From Streptomyces sp. DH24 (GTDB lineage Bacteria; Actinomycetota; Actinomycetes; Streptomycetales; Streptomycetaceae), in contig NZ_JARVKW010000030.1 in the NCBI RefSeq assembly GCF_029813775.1, positions 1 through 64,000 on the forward strand: a DNA stretch of 64,000 nucleotides, in the 5' to 3' direction. Positions 52,645 to 62,600 of this stretch are shown in pieces (position 1 is the first letter of the stretch; every line of letters starts with the position of its first letter). Under the pieces are notes generated by a model, which was not told the DNA's origin, ran no database searches, and was given only the letters and a program-made list of their open reading frames with translations. The translations under genes were made by a program, and so were the position numbers.

Positions 52645-53475
52645 ATGTCCCGCAGGCGTCAGATGGACGACGGCGACGAGTTGCTGGCCAGACTCGGTTC
52701 GCTGACGGCCCAGGCGCGCGAGCAGGCGGAGCGGCAGCGCTCCCGGGTGGAACTCGCCATCGCCCTGCAACGCGGCATGCTCCCCGGCGAGATGCCCACC
52801 GTGCCCGGCTTCCACCTGGCCATGCGGTACTCCCCCGCCTTCTCCGGGCTCAACGTGGGCGGCGACTGGTACGACGCCTTCCTGCTGCCCGACGGCCGCA
52901 TCGGGCTCTCCGTCGGCGACGTCCAGGGCCACACCATCGACGCCGCGGCCTTCATGGGGCAGGTCCGCGTCGGCCTGCGGGCGCTCGCCTCCGTCACGAG
53001 CGAGCCCGGCGAGCTCCTCACCCGCACCAACGACCTGCTCATATCGCTGGGCGGCGACCTCTTCGCCACCTGCACGTTCATGCGCCTCGACCCGGTCAGC
53101 GGAGTACTGGAGAGCGCGCGGGCCGGGCACACCCCCAGCGTGTGGGCCACGGCCGACGGCAAGTCCGGCGTCTCCGACGACGAGGGGGGCCCGCCCCTGG
53201 GCGTCCTCGCGGGCATCACGTACCCGGTCACCCGGTACCGGCTGACCACGGGCGGAGTCTTCGTCCTGCTGACCGACGGGGTGGTCGAGGGCCCCGCCCT
53301 GAGCATCGACGAAGGGCTGGACCAGGTCATGCGCCTGGCCGGCATAGCCGCCGTGGCCGGTCTGACGGCGGACTCGCTGGCCGCCGCCGTCATCAAGAAC
53401 GCCGAGCGCGTCGGACACGAGGACGACGCCGCCGTGCTGGTGGTGGCGCACGACGGGCGAAAGGTTCAGCCGTAG
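52645..53475 (+). CDS. SpoIIE-type PP2C serine phosphatase
   Basis: 276 residues: a short coiled N-terminus (ELLARLGSLTAQAREQAERQ, about 12-40), then a PP2C-like SpoIIE/RsbU phosphatase with LQRGMLPGEMP, the metal-binding VGGDWYDAFLLPDGR and VGDVQGHTIDAA motifs, ARAGHTPSVW and VLLTDGVVEG. No sensor domain is attached. Family members dephosphorylate anti-sigma-factor antagonists. The membrane MASE1 protein encoded 50 bp downstream may supply the sensor (inference). Confidence 0.9.
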   Translation: MSRRRQMDDGDELLARLGSLTAQAREQAERQRSRVELAIALQRGMLPGEMPTVPGFHLAMRYSPAFSGLNVGGDWYDAFLLPDGRIGLSVGDVQGHTIDAAAFMGQVRVGLRALASVTSEPGELLTRTNDLLISLGGDLFATCTFMRLDPVSGVLESARAGHTPSVWATADGKSGVSDDEGGPPLGVLAGITYPVTRYRLTTGGVFVLLTDGVVEGPALSIDEGLDQVMRLAGIAAVAGLTADSLAAAVIKNAERVGHEDDAAVLVVAHDGRKVQP

Positions 53476-53525
53476 GGCGGGACGCGGACCCTCCCGCCTC
53501 GCCGTCCCGGCACCGCCGGTGTCTG

Positions 53526-54542
53526 ATGACTGCTGTGGCGGGCATTCGAGCTTGGCCGCGGCCGGTCGTCCTCGCCCTGGAGACCCTGGCCGTCTCGGCC
53601 TCCTACTACGCGACGGGGCGGCTGGGCCTGCTGCGGCAGTTGTCGGTCGAGGACGCCGTCGTCACCCCCGTCTGGCCGCCCACCGGACTGGCCGTCGCCT
53701 GCCTGCTGGTCCTCGGCCTGCGCGCGGTGCCCGGCATCGTGCTCGGCGCCCTCTTCGTGATCATGTCGATCACGTCGATCACGTCGCTGACTCCCGGCGT
53801 GGTCGTCACCCTGTTCGGCAACACCGCCGGCCCGGTCTGCGCCCTGTTCCTGCTGCGCCGCGCGGACTTCCGCACCGACCTCAGCCGGCTCCGGGACGGC
53901 CTCGCGCTGGTCTTCCTGGCGGCGCTGGCCAGCATGCTGATCAGCGCGTCCATCGGCGTCGGCGCCCTCATTCACGCGGGCAAGCTCGACACGGACAGCT
54001 TCTGGCCGGTCTGGCTGGCCTGGTGGGTGGGCGACGCGATGGGCGTCGTCATCGTCACGCCCCTGCTCCTGCTGCTCACGCGGGTGCGGTGGCCCCCCGC
54101 ACGGCCCCGGCGCTGGGTGCAGGCCGTGGCGCTGACCGTCATCACCGGCGCCCTGGTGTGGCTGGCGACGCACAGTCCCGTGAGCCTGCTGTACCTGGTG
54201 TTCCCGCTGCTGGTCTGGGGAGCCCTGAGCTTCGAGCACGCGGGCAGCATGCTGTGCGCCCTGTTCGCCTCCGTCATGGCGTCGATCGCGGCCACGGACC
54301 GGGCCGGCCCCTTCAGAGGGCTGACCGACGTCGAGGTGATGATGAAGCTCCAGGCCTTCAACGGGTCCATGGCGCTCACCGCGCTGCTGCTGTCGGCCGT
54401 GATCACCGAGCAGCGCAACACCAGGCGGTCCGTGGAGCGGGCCTGTCAGGAACTGGTCGAGGTGCTGGAGCACCTGACCGGGACGACGCCGCCCCGCAGC
54501 GCCCACGAACGGCTGCCCGACGAGGACGGGCAACGACGCTGA
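53526..54542 (+). CDS. MASE1-domain membrane protein without output domain
   Basis: 338 residues, about eight to nine transmembrane helices with MASE1 features (VTPVWPPTGLAVACLLVLGL, TDSFWPVWLAWWVGDAMGVV). It ends in a short cytoplasmic coiled coil (TEQRNTRRSVERACQELVEV) and lacks the kinase, GGDEF or phosphatase domain usually attached. It lies 50 bp after the SpoIIE phosphatase gene, so the pair may be a split MASE1-SpoIIE sensor. Near residues 80-90 a small DNA repeat (TCGATCACG) encodes SITSITS. Confidence 0.83.
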   Translation: MTAVAGIRAWPRPVVLALETLAVSASYYATGRLGLLRQLSVEDAVVTPVWPPTGLAVACLLVLGLRAVPGIVLGALFVIMSITSITSLTPGVVVTLFGNTAGPVCALFLLRRADFRTDLSRLRDGLALVFLAALASMLISASIGVGALIHAGKLDTDSFWPVWLAWWVGDAMGVVIVTPLLLLLTRVRWPPARPRRWVQAVALTVITGALVWLATHSPVSLLYLVFPLLVWGALSFEHAGSMLCALFASVMASIAATDRAGPFRGLTDVEVMMKLQAFNGSMALTALLLSAVITEQRNTRRSVERACQELVEVLEHLTGTTPPRSAHERLPDEDGQRR

Positions 54543-54592
54543 GCCTGCCGGACGGACCCGCCGCGAGGCCGGGCGGGGTGCGCGGCAGGCTC
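54541..54592. terminator. Bidirectional hairpin after the MASE1 gene
   Basis: GAGCCTGCCG (54541-54550) pairs with CGGCAGGCTC (54583-54592). The stem starts at the MASE1 stop and ends at the stop of the convergent DUF1876 gene. Confidence 0.55.
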
Positions 54593-54866
54593 ACACGTGG
54601 ATCGGGTGGGACGTCCGCCCGGACGCCCTGTCGATCTCGTCGTGCGCCTTGGTCAGCAACCGCATGGCCAGCTCGTTGAGCGCCCTCGCACCGGCGATCT
54701 CCTCCCCGACCCGTGGCTGATTGGTGTCGGAGTTGTGCCGGCTGGCGTGCCCGTGCGCCCGTATCTCGCTCCCGTCGGGCAGCCGGACCATGGCGGCGGC
54801 GCGCGTGTGCTGGTCGTCCTCCTGGAATTCCAGCTCGACATGCCATCCCACTGCGGTGTGCATCAT
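54591..54866 (-). CDS. DUF1876 (dsRBD-like fold) protein
   Basis: 91 residues matching the short actinobacterial DUF1876 family: GWHVELEFQEDDQHTRAAAM, then LPDGSEIRAHGHASRHNSD and VGEEIAGARALNELAMRLL. The fold is dsRBD-like but RNA binding has not been shown to my knowledge. ATG 54866 is preferred because GGAGG lies 8 bases upstream; the frame is open to 54923. Confidence 0.8.
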   Translation of the reverse strand: MMHTAVGWHVELEFQEDDQHTRAAAMVRLPDGSEIRAHGHASRHNSDTNQPRVGEEIAGARALNELAMRLLTKAHDEIDRASGRTSHPIHV

Positions 54867-54953
54867 GACGGTCACCTCCGGATTGCCTAGTTCCAGGGTG
54901 CTCCTCGGGACAGGCGAACGCACGGCTGCCGACGCGGGGGACTCGGCCGCCCG

Positions 54954-55799
54954 CTAGCCGGTGTGCAGCATCAGCCCGATCCCGACGACGACCAGCGCGG
55001 CGGCGGCGATCCTGGGCGCCCCGAACCGCTCCTTGAAGAAGACCGCCCCGATCGCCGCGCCCACGATGATCGACGTCTCGCGCAGCGCGGCGACCGGCGC
55101 GAGTTCGGCCCTGGTCTGCGCCCAGAGCACGAGGGCGTACGCGGCGACGGACAGCACGGCGCCGAACAGCCCCAGCCCGGCGGCCGGCCGCAGCACGGCA
55201 CCGGTCCGCCCGCGCCAGCGCCACAGGGCGTACGCCGGGACGAGCGAGCCCTGGACCGCCATGAGCCAGGCGATGTAGCCGAGGGAGGACCCGGAGGCGC
55301 GCACGCCCAGTCCGTCGACGACGGTGTACGCGGCGATGGTCAGCCCGGTCGCCAGCGCCGCCCCGATCGCCGCCCAGTCCGGCCGCTGTCCGCGCAGCCC
55401 CCACAGGGCGACGCCGGTCAGCCCCGCGCAGGACACCACGACGCCGGCGGCGGCCCACCCGTCGGGCACCTCGTGCGCGAACACGGCGGCCAGCACCGTG
55501 ACGACCAGGGGCGCGGTGCCCCGCGCGATCGGATAGGCCTGCCCGAAGTCGCCCAGCCGGAAGGACGTCATCAGCAGCAGGTAGTACGCCAGGTGGATCG
55601 CGGCCGAGGCGAGGAGGTACGGCCACGCCCCGGCCGCCGGGAACGCCACGAACGGCGCCAGCGCCAGCCCGATGACCAGTCCGCCGCCGGAGATCAGCGT
55701 GAACCCGACGAGCTTGTCGGTGATCCGGTGGGCGATGGCGTTCCAGCCGGCGTGCGTCACCGCCGCGAGCAGGACGGCCGCGGTGACCAGCGGTGTCAC
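54954..55799 (-). CDS. EamA/DMT-family membrane transporter
   Basis: 281 residues, ten predicted transmembrane helices in two repeats, typical of the drug/metabolite transporter superfamily (LVTAAVLLAAVTHAGWNAIA; GAVFFKERFGAPRIAAAALV near the end, the conserved EamA C-terminal pattern). The GTG at 55799 overlaps the YbaK gene stop (GTGA). Substrate unknown, possibly amino acids or small metabolites. Confidence 0.87.
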   Translation of the reverse strand: MTPLVTAAVLLAAVTHAGWNAIAHRITDKLVGFTLISGGGLVIGLALAPFVAFPAAGAWPYLLASAAIHLAYYLLLMTSFRLGDFGQAYPIARGTAPLVVTVLAAVFAHEVPDGWAAAGVVVSCAGLTGVALWGLRGQRPDWAAIGAALATGLTIAAYTVVDGLGVRASGSSLGYIAWLMAVQGSLVPAYALWRWRGRTGAVLRPAAGLGLFGAVLSVAAYALVLWAQTRAELAPVAALRETSIIVGAAIGAVFFKERFGAPRIAAAALVVVGIGLMLHTG

Positions 55800-56305
55800 G
55801 CGGTGCGCTCGCGCACGTCCACCACAGTGCCGCCCGCGTGGGCGACCAGCGTCTCGGGGTCCATCGGGAAGACGGCGTGCGGATTTCCGGCGGCGGCCCA
55901 GACGACGTCGTGCTCCAGCAGCCCGCGGTCGGCCAGCACCCGCGTCCTCGTCAGGTGTCCGAAGGGCGGCACCCCGCCGATGGCGTACCCGGTGGTCTCG
56001 CGTACGGCCCGGGCGTCGGCCCGGGTGACGTTCTGGGCGCCGAGCGCCTCCCGGACCAGGCCGAGGTCGACGCGTGAGGCGCCGTCCATCAGCACCAGCA
56101 CGGGCACGCCGTCCGCCGCGAAGATCAGGGACTTGCAGATCTGGCTCAGCTCGCATCCGATCGCGGCGGCCGCCTCGGCGGCGGTCCGCGTCGCCTCGGG
56201 AAACCGCCGGATCCGCCCGTTGACCTCGTCGAGCCCCAGCTCCCGGAGGGCCTCGGCGAAGCGGGGGTGGGCGGCGGCGGTCTCGGTCCTGTCACTCGTG
56301 GTCAT
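55796..56305 (-). CDS. YbaK/ProX-type aminoacyl-tRNA deacylase
   Basis: 169 residues of the YbaK/EbsC family, which hydrolyse mischarged tRNA such as Cys- or Ala-tRNA(Pro). Key residues: the catalytic lysine in QICKSLIF (about 57), the loop VTRADARAVRETTGYAIGGV with its conserved GG, and PPFGH (about 113-117). ATG 56305 is used; GTG 56314 is also possible. Coupled to the downstream EamA transporter. Confidence 0.88.
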   Translation of the reverse strand: MTTSDRTETAAAHPRFAEALRELGLDEVNGRIRRFPEATRTAAEAAAAIGCELSQICKSLIFAADGVPVLVLMDGASRVDLGLVREALGAQNVTRADARAVRETTGYAIGGVPPFGHLTRTRVLADRGLLEHDVVWAAAGNPHAVFPMDPETLVAHAGGTVVDVRERTA

Positions 56306-56413
56306 GCCCGGCACGGTAGCCGCGGCCGGCGAGCCGGTGCCAACGAGTTACCAAGTGGCCGTGGGGTGCGGCAACGGGCCGTACGGACCGGGGTCCGGCT
56401 CCGGAAAAGGGGA

Positions 56414-56456
56414 AGCCGGTGAGGGCCTGCCCGTCCCCACGGGGCCCTCACCGGCT
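56414..56456 (-). terminator. Terminator of the mmpL gene
   Basis: Perfect 14-bp stem AGCCGGTGAGGGCC (56414-56427) / GGCCCTCACCGGCT (56443-56456), 15-base loop, placed 18 bp beyond the stop of the exporter gene. Confidence 0.78.
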
Positions 56457-56473
56457 GGTCTTGACGGGTGCCG

Positions 56474-58750
56474 TCAGACGCGGACCATGCCGCGGTCCTC
56501 GTCGGCGTCGCCCGCGCGCCCGCGCTCCCCGGCGGTGCGCAGGCCCTCGCCCTCGACGTCCACGTTGGGCAGGGCGCGGTCCAGCCACTTCGGCAGCCAC
56601 CAGGCCTTCTTGCCCAGCAGCGCCAGCACCGCCGGGACGAGCGCCATGCGGACCACGAACGCGTCGAAGAACACCGCGATCGCGAGGCCGAAGCCGATCA
56701 TCTTGACCATGGACTCGCTGGAGCCGATGAAGCCGGCGAACACCGCCATCATGATGACGGCCGCCGCCGTGACGACCCGCGCCCCGTGCTGGAAACCGGT
56801 CACGACCGCCTGGCTCGGCTTCTCGCCGTGGACGTACGCCTCCCGCATCCGGGTCACGAGGAACACCTCGTAGTCCATCGCGAGGCCGAAGACCACGCCG
56901 ACCATGAAGATCGGCATCATCGACATGACGGGGCCGGTCTCCTCGACGCCCAGCAGGCCGGCGAGCCAGCCCCACTGGAAGACCGCGACGACGGCGCCGA
57001 GCGCGGCGAGCACGCTGAGCAGGAAGCCGACGGCCGCCTTCAGCGGGACCAGGACCGAGCGGAAGACCACGATCAGCAGGAGGAAGGCGAGGCCCACCAC
57101 CAGCGCCAGGTACGGCAGCAGCGCGTCGTTCAGCTTCTGGCTCACGTCGATGTTCATCGCCGTCGAGCCGGTCACCAGCACGTCGGCCTCCGTGCCGGCC
57201 TCGATGCCGGTGCCGGCGTCACGGATGGCGTGCACCAGTTCCTCGGTGGTCGCCGAGGACGGCTTGGCGTCGGGCACGACGGTGATCGTCGCCGTGTCGC
57301 CGGCCTTGTTCGGGGCGGGCGGGGTCACCGTGACGACGTCCTTCAGACCCTTGATCTCGTCGGAGACCTCGGTGAAGGCCGCCTGCGCGTCGTCGCTCGC
57401 CCTGGCGTCCACCACGACCATGAGCGGGCCGTTGAACCCGGCGCCGAAGCCCTCCGACAGCAGGTCGTACGCCCGGCGCTGCGTCGTGGACGTCGGCTGC
57501 GAGCCGTCGTCGGGCAGACCCAGCTCCAGGGAGGTCGCCGGGACGGCCGCGGCACCGAGGCCGAGCACGCCCAGCAGCAGGACGGCGACGGGACGGCGTA
57601 CGACGAATCCGGCCCAGCGGGTGCCCAGGTTCGGCTTGGCGGGGCCGGCCCCGGCGCCCGGCGCGGCGGGCTCGCCCCCGGGCGCCGCCTTCGCCGCGGC
57701 CCTGTCCGCCCGGCCGCCGCCCAGCAGCCTGCTCTTGCGGCCGGCCGGCATGACCCGGCGTCCGGCGTAGCCCAGCAGCGCCGGGATCATCGTCAGCGCG
57801 ATGAGGACGGCGATGACGACCGTCCCGGCGGCGGCGACGCCCATCTTGGTGAGCATCGGGATGTTGACGACCGCGAGACCGACCAGCGCGATGACGACGG
57901 TCAGGCCGGCGAAGACCACCGCCGAGCCCGCGGTGCCGACGGCCCGGCCGGCCGCCTCCTCCCGCTCGCGGCCCTCGGCCAGTTCGGCCCGGTAGCGGGA
58001 GACGATGAACAGGGCGTAGTCGATGCCGACGGCGAGGCCGATCATCATGGCCAGCGTCGAGGTGGTGGTGCCCAGGTCCAGCGCGTTGGCCAGGGCGGTG
58101 ATCGTCGAGACGCCGATGCCGACGCCGATCAGCGCGGTGAGCAGCGGCAGCCCGGCGGCGACCAGCGAGCCGAAGGTGACGACGAGGACGACCGCGGCGA
58201 CCGCGATGCCGATGATCTCCGTGGAGCCGGTCTCGGGCACGGTCTGGAGCGCGTCGCCGCCGATCTCGACGGTGAGCCCGGCCTCACGCGCGTCCTGCGC
58301 GGCCTCCTCAAGGGCTTCCTTGGAGGCGTCCTGGAGCTCCATGCCGGAGACCTTGTAGCTGACGGAGGCGTAGGCGATCGTGCCGTCCTTGCTCACCGCC
58401 CGGCCCTGGTAGGGGTCGGCGACGGAGGCGACCTCGGAGCCGGCGCCGAGTTCCTCGACGGCCTTCCGGACGGTCGCCTTGTTGTCGGCGTCGGTCATCT
58501 TCTCGCCGTCGGGCGCCTTGAAGACGACGCGCGCGGTCGCTCCGTCGGCGCTCATGCCGGGGAAGCGTTCCTCCAGCAGGTCGAAGGCCTTCTGGGCCTC
58601 GGTGCCGGGGATCGAGAAGGAGGACGAGCCCGCTGCGGGGGCGCTCGCCGCGCCGGCGCCCGCGAGCGTCAGCAGGGCCACCCAGATCAGGGCGACGAAG
58701 TGCCGTCGCCGGAAGGCGAGTCGGCCGAGTTTGTAGAGGAACGTGGCCAC
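56474..58750 (-). CDS. MmpL-family RND exporter
   Basis: 758-residue polytopic transporter with the MmpL duplicated layout: TM1, an external loop (about 40-190), TM2-6, a cytoplasmic stretch (about 330-400), TM7, a second external loop (about 410-560) and TM8-12. The proton-relay motif is seen in MIGLAVGIDYALFIVSRYR (GxxxDY, about 235-253) and in the second half VVFGLAMDYEVFLVTRMRE. It exports lipids or drugs. The GTG start follows the TetR gene by about 100 bp on the same strand, so it is the probable target of that repressor. Confidence 0.92.
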   Translation of the reverse strand: MATFLYKLGRLAFRRRHFVALIWVALLTLAGAGAASAPAAGSSSFSIPGTEAQKAFDLLEERFPGMSADGATARVVFKAPDGEKMTDADNKATVRKAVEELGAGSEVASVADPYQGRAVSKDGTIAYASVSYKVSGMELQDASKEALEEAAQDAREAGLTVEIGGDALQTVPETGSTEIIGIAVAAVVLVVTFGSLVAAGLPLLTALIGVGIGVSTITALANALDLGTTTSTLAMMIGLAVGIDYALFIVSRYRAELAEGREREEAAGRAVGTAGSAVVFAGLTVVIALVGLAVVNIPMLTKMGVAAAGTVVIAVLIALTMIPALLGYAGRRVMPAGRKSRLLGGGRADRAAAKAAPGGEPAAPGAGAGPAKPNLGTRWAGFVVRRPVAVLLLGVLGLGAAAVPATSLELGLPDDGSQPTSTTQRRAYDLLSEGFGAGFNGPLMVVVDARASDDAQAAFTEVSDEIKGLKDVVTVTPPAPNKAGDTATITVVPDAKPSSATTEELVHAIRDAGTGIEAGTEADVLVTGSTAMNIDVSQKLNDALLPYLALVVGLAFLLLIVVFRSVLVPLKAAVGFLLSVLAALGAVVAVFQWGWLAGLLGVEETGPVMSMMPIFMVGVVFGLAMDYEVFLVTRMREAYVHGEKPSQAVVTGFQHGARVVTAAAVIMMAVFAGFIGSSESMVKMIGFGLAIAVFFDAFVVRMALVPAVLALLGKKAWWLPKWLDRALPNVDVEGEGLRTAGERGRAGDADEDRGMVRV

Positions 58751-58847
58751 GAGGGCTTCTCCCGGTCAGTCGTGGGGTTCTTCTGGGCAGGGGTGTTCGG
58801 CCCGACGACGTGAGCGGTGGCGTCAGGTGGTGGCTGACGTGGGGACG

Positions 58848-59456
58848 TCAGCGAGGGGTCTTGGCGGGAACGCCGAGGGCGGGGAGGACCACGGCGTCGA
58901 TGTACGAGGTGAGGAAGTCCTGCGTGGGCGGCCGGTCCTCGATCAGCGCGCGCGTGGCGAACGCGCCGAGCATCATGTGCACCACGAATTCCCGCGCGGG
59001 GTTGTCCGCCGGGACCTCGCCCCGGTCGACGGCCCGCCGCAGCATGCGGCGGAACTCGTCCAGCTCCGGCTCGATGAGCAGTTCCTTGAACGCCTGGAGC
59101 AGGTCGGGGTTGTTGTGCACCGCCATGACCAGACCCCGCATCAGCGCGGAGTTCCGCTCCATGGCGCAGTCGTCCTCGCGGGTCACGAGCGCGTACAGGT
59201 CGCCCCGCAGGGACCCGGTGTCGATGTCGCCGGCGCGGCCCGGCTTGCTGTGCCGGATCGCCCTGGCGACCAGCTCGGGCTTGCCGCCCCACTGCCGGTA
59301 GAGCGTCGCCTTGCTGGACCGGGTGCGGGCCGCCACGGCGTCCATGGTCAGGGCGTCGTAGCCGACCTCGCGGAGCAGGTCGAGCACGGCCTCGTACAGC
59401 TCGGCCTCGCGCTCGGGAGTGATCCGGCTGCGACGCGGCGCTGCGAGTCCGGCCAT
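58848..59456 (-). CDS. TetR-family repressor of the mmpL exporter
   Basis: 202 residues. The N-terminal helix-turn-helix is about 12-60 (REAELYEAVLDLLREVGYDA, LTMDAVAARTRSSKATLYRQ, W), followed by an AcrR-like C-terminal domain. ATG 59456 has GGGGTGAG upstream; GTG 59462 is an alternative. Two matching 15-bp palindromes lie 48-120 bp upstream, indicating autorepression together with mmpL. Confidence 0.9.
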   Translation of the reverse strand: MAGLAAPRRSRITPEREAELYEAVLDLLREVGYDALTMDAVAARTRSSKATLYRQWGGKPELVARAIRHSKPGRAGDIDTGSLRGDLYALVTREDDCAMERNSALMRGLVMAVHNNPDLLQAFKELLIEPELDEFRRMLRRAVDRGEVPADNPAREFVVHMMLGAFATRALIEDRPPTQDFLTSYIDAVVLPALGVPAKTPR

Positions 59457-59503
59457 CTCCACTCACCCCTTCGCCGCTCGGTCCCGTCCGGATGCCTCCC
59501 GGA

Positions 59504-59576
59504 ACGAGACGGTTTCGTACACAAGTCGTACAGAACGAATATAGCCCTGGCGCCCATCGAAACGAAACCGTTTCGT
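59504..59576. promoter_or_regulatory. TetR operator pair ACGAAAC-N-GTTTCGT
   Basis: ACGAGACGGTTTCGT at 59504-59518 and ACGAAACCGTTTCGT at 59562-59576; the second is a perfect palindrome around one central base, the first differs at one arm position. They flank a more AT-rich promoter stretch between tetR and the tricorn-type gene and could govern both. Confidence 0.68.
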
Positions 59577-59694
59577 ACGTGGTCTGGCTCACGTGTGTGA
59601 GGACCGTGTAAGGACGGCGAGGACCGGGCGCGGGCCGCCCCCGGCCGGCCCGCGGTCGCCCCACGAGTTGCTGCGCCCCGGCGCGCGGCAAAGC

Positions 59695-62600
59695 ATGGGG
59701 AAGGTGAGCTATCTGCGCCTGCCGCACCTCCATGACGACCAGGTGTGCTTCGTGGCCGAGGACGACCTCTGGCTCGCCCCCCTCGACGGGCCGGGCCGCG
59801 CCTGGCGGCTCACCGTCGACCGCACCAAGCTCGGCCACCCGCGCTTCTCCCCCGACGGCAGGAGCGTCGCGTACACGAGCTGGCGCAGCCTGGTGCCGGA
59901 GGTCCACCTGGTGCCGGTGGACGGCGGTCCCGGCCGGCAGCTCACCCACTGGGGCAGCGCCGACACCCGGGTCTGCGGCTGGACCCCGGACGGCGACATC
60001 CTCGCCGTCGCCTCGCACGGCGAGCCGTTCTCCCACTTCACCTGGGCCTACAAGCTGGCCCCCGACGGCGACCCGGGCCGCAAGCTGCCGTGGGGCCCGG
60101 TCACCGACCTCCAGGTCGCCGACCTCGCCGGGGAGCGCAGGACGCTGCTGCTCACCGGCACGCCGCCGCACGAACCGGCCGCCTGGAAGCGCTACCGGGG
60201 CGGCGCCACGGGCCGCCTGTGGCTGCACGGACAGCGCCTGCTGGCCGGTCTCGAAGGCCATCTGGACGCGCCCATGTTCGTCGCCGGCCGCATCGCGTTC
60301 CTCTCCGACCACGAGGGCGTCGGCAACCTGTACTCGTGCGCGTACGACGGCACCGGCCTGCGCCGGCACACCGACCACGACGCCTTCTACGCCCGCAACG
60401 CCTCCAGCGACGGCACCCGCGTGGTGTACCAGTGCGCCGGTGAGCTGTGGATCGTCGACGATCTCGCCCCGGGTGCCGCGCCCCGGCGGCTGGACGTGCG
60501 GCTCAGCGGGGCGCGGGCCGGGCGGCGGCCGTACCAGGTGCCGGCCGCGCAACACGTGGACGGCGTCTCCGTGGACGAGACGGGACGCGCGAGCGCCGTC
60601 GTCGTACGCGGCAGCCTGTACTGGCTCACCCACCGGGACGGCCCGGCGCGCACCATCACCGACACCCCGGGCGTGCGGGTGCGGCTGCCGGAGATGCTCG
60701 GCGCGAGCGGGCAGGTGGCGTACGTGACGGACGCGGAGGGCGAGGACGCCGTCGAGATCGCCCAACTGCCGCGGGCCACCGGTGACCGGGCCCCGCGACG
60801 GCCGGCGTCCGGGGAGCTGGGCCGGGTGCTGGAGCTGGTCGCGGACCCGCGTGGCGAGCGGCTCGCGGTCGCCTCGCACGACGGACGGCTGCTGCTGATC
60901 GACGCGACGGAGGACTCGGGCGGCGAGGTGACGGAGCTGATCCGGTCGATCAACGGGCCGGTGCGGGACCTCGCCTTCTCCCCCGACGGGACCTGGCTGG
61001 CCTGGTCGCACCCCGGCATCGGGCGGTCGCTGCGGCAGATCAAGCTGGCCCGCATCAAGGACCGGTTCGTCGTGGACGTGACGGGCGGGCGGTTCGAGGA
61101 CGAGAACCCGGTGTTCACGCGGGACGGCCGCTATCTGGCGTTCCTGTCCTGGCGCGGCTTCGACCCGGTGTACGACGTGCACACCGGCGACCTGTCGTTC
61201 CCGCTGGGCTGCCGCCCCTACCTGGTGCCGCTGTCGTCGGCGACGCCGTCACCGTTCGCGCTGAGCCCCGAGGGCCGGCCGGCGGCGGGCGGGCTGGACC
61301 CGGCCGAGGACGAGCCCGGCGACGGCAGCGCGGTCACCGTCGAGGTGGAGGGACTGGAGAGCCGGGTCACGCCGTTCCCGGTGGCCGCCTCCAAGTACTC
61401 GGCGCTGTGCCCGGTCGCGGGCGGCGGCCTGGTGTGGCTGCGCTGGCCGATCTCGGGCGCGCTGGGCGAGACGTTCGCGAACCCGGACGACACCAGCGGG
61501 CGGCCCACCCTGGAGCACTTCGGCATCGTCAAGGCGAAGAAGTCCGAACTGGTCGGGCACCTGGACTGGTTCGCGGTCAGCGGCGACGGCAGCCGGCTGG
61601 TCGTGGTCGACGAGGGCGACCTGCGGGCGGTGCCGTCCACCGAGCCGGGCGACGGCGACTCGACGGTGTGGATCGACACGCGCCGCATCCTGCACGTGGT
61701 GGACCCGGCCGCCGAGTGGCGGCAGGCCTACGCGGAGGCGGGCCGGCTGACCCGCGCCTACTTCTGGGACCCGGACATGTGCGGCATCGACTGGGGCGCG
61801 GTGCTCGATCAGTACCGTCCGCTGGTCGAACAGGTCGCCTCCCCGGACGACTTCGCCGACCTGCTGCGCGAGGTGCTGGGCGAACTGGGCACCTCGCACG
61901 CCTATGTCACGGCGGCCCGCCGCAACGAGGGGCCGCCGCACTACCGGCGCCGGCAGGGCCTGCTGGGCGCCAACCTGGTGTGCCGGGACGGCAACTGGGT
62001 GGTGAAGCGGATCCTGCCGGGCGAGTCCTCCGACTCCAAGGCCCGTTCACCGCTGGCCGGCACCGGCATCCGGGAGGGCGCGGTCCTCACCCACGTCGAC
62101 GGGCGCCCGGTGGACCCGGTGACGGGCCCGTTCCCGCTGCTGGCGGGCGCGGGCGGGACGACCGTGGAGCTGACGTTCACCCCCGCCGACGGCGAGGCCG
62201 GGCCGGCCCGCCGCGTCGCGGTCGTCCCGCTGACCGACGAACGGCCGCTGCGCTACCAGGACTGGGTGGCCAAACGCCGCCAGGTGGTACGGGAGTTGAG
62301 CGGCGGCAAGTGCGGCTATCTGCACATCCCGGACATGGGCGGCTCCGGCTGGGCCCAGTTCAACCGCGACCTGCGCATGGAGGTCTCCCGGCCCGCCCTC
62401 ATCGTCGACGTGCGCGGCAACGCGGGCGGCCACATCAGCGAGCTGGTCGTCGAGAAGCTGACCCGCACGATCCTCGGCTGGGACCTGACGCGGGACGCGC
62501 AGCCGGTGTCGTACACCTCGAACGCGCCGCGCGGGCCGGTGGTGGCGCTCGCGGACGAGGCGACGTCGTCCGACGGCGACATGATCACGGCCGCGTTCAA

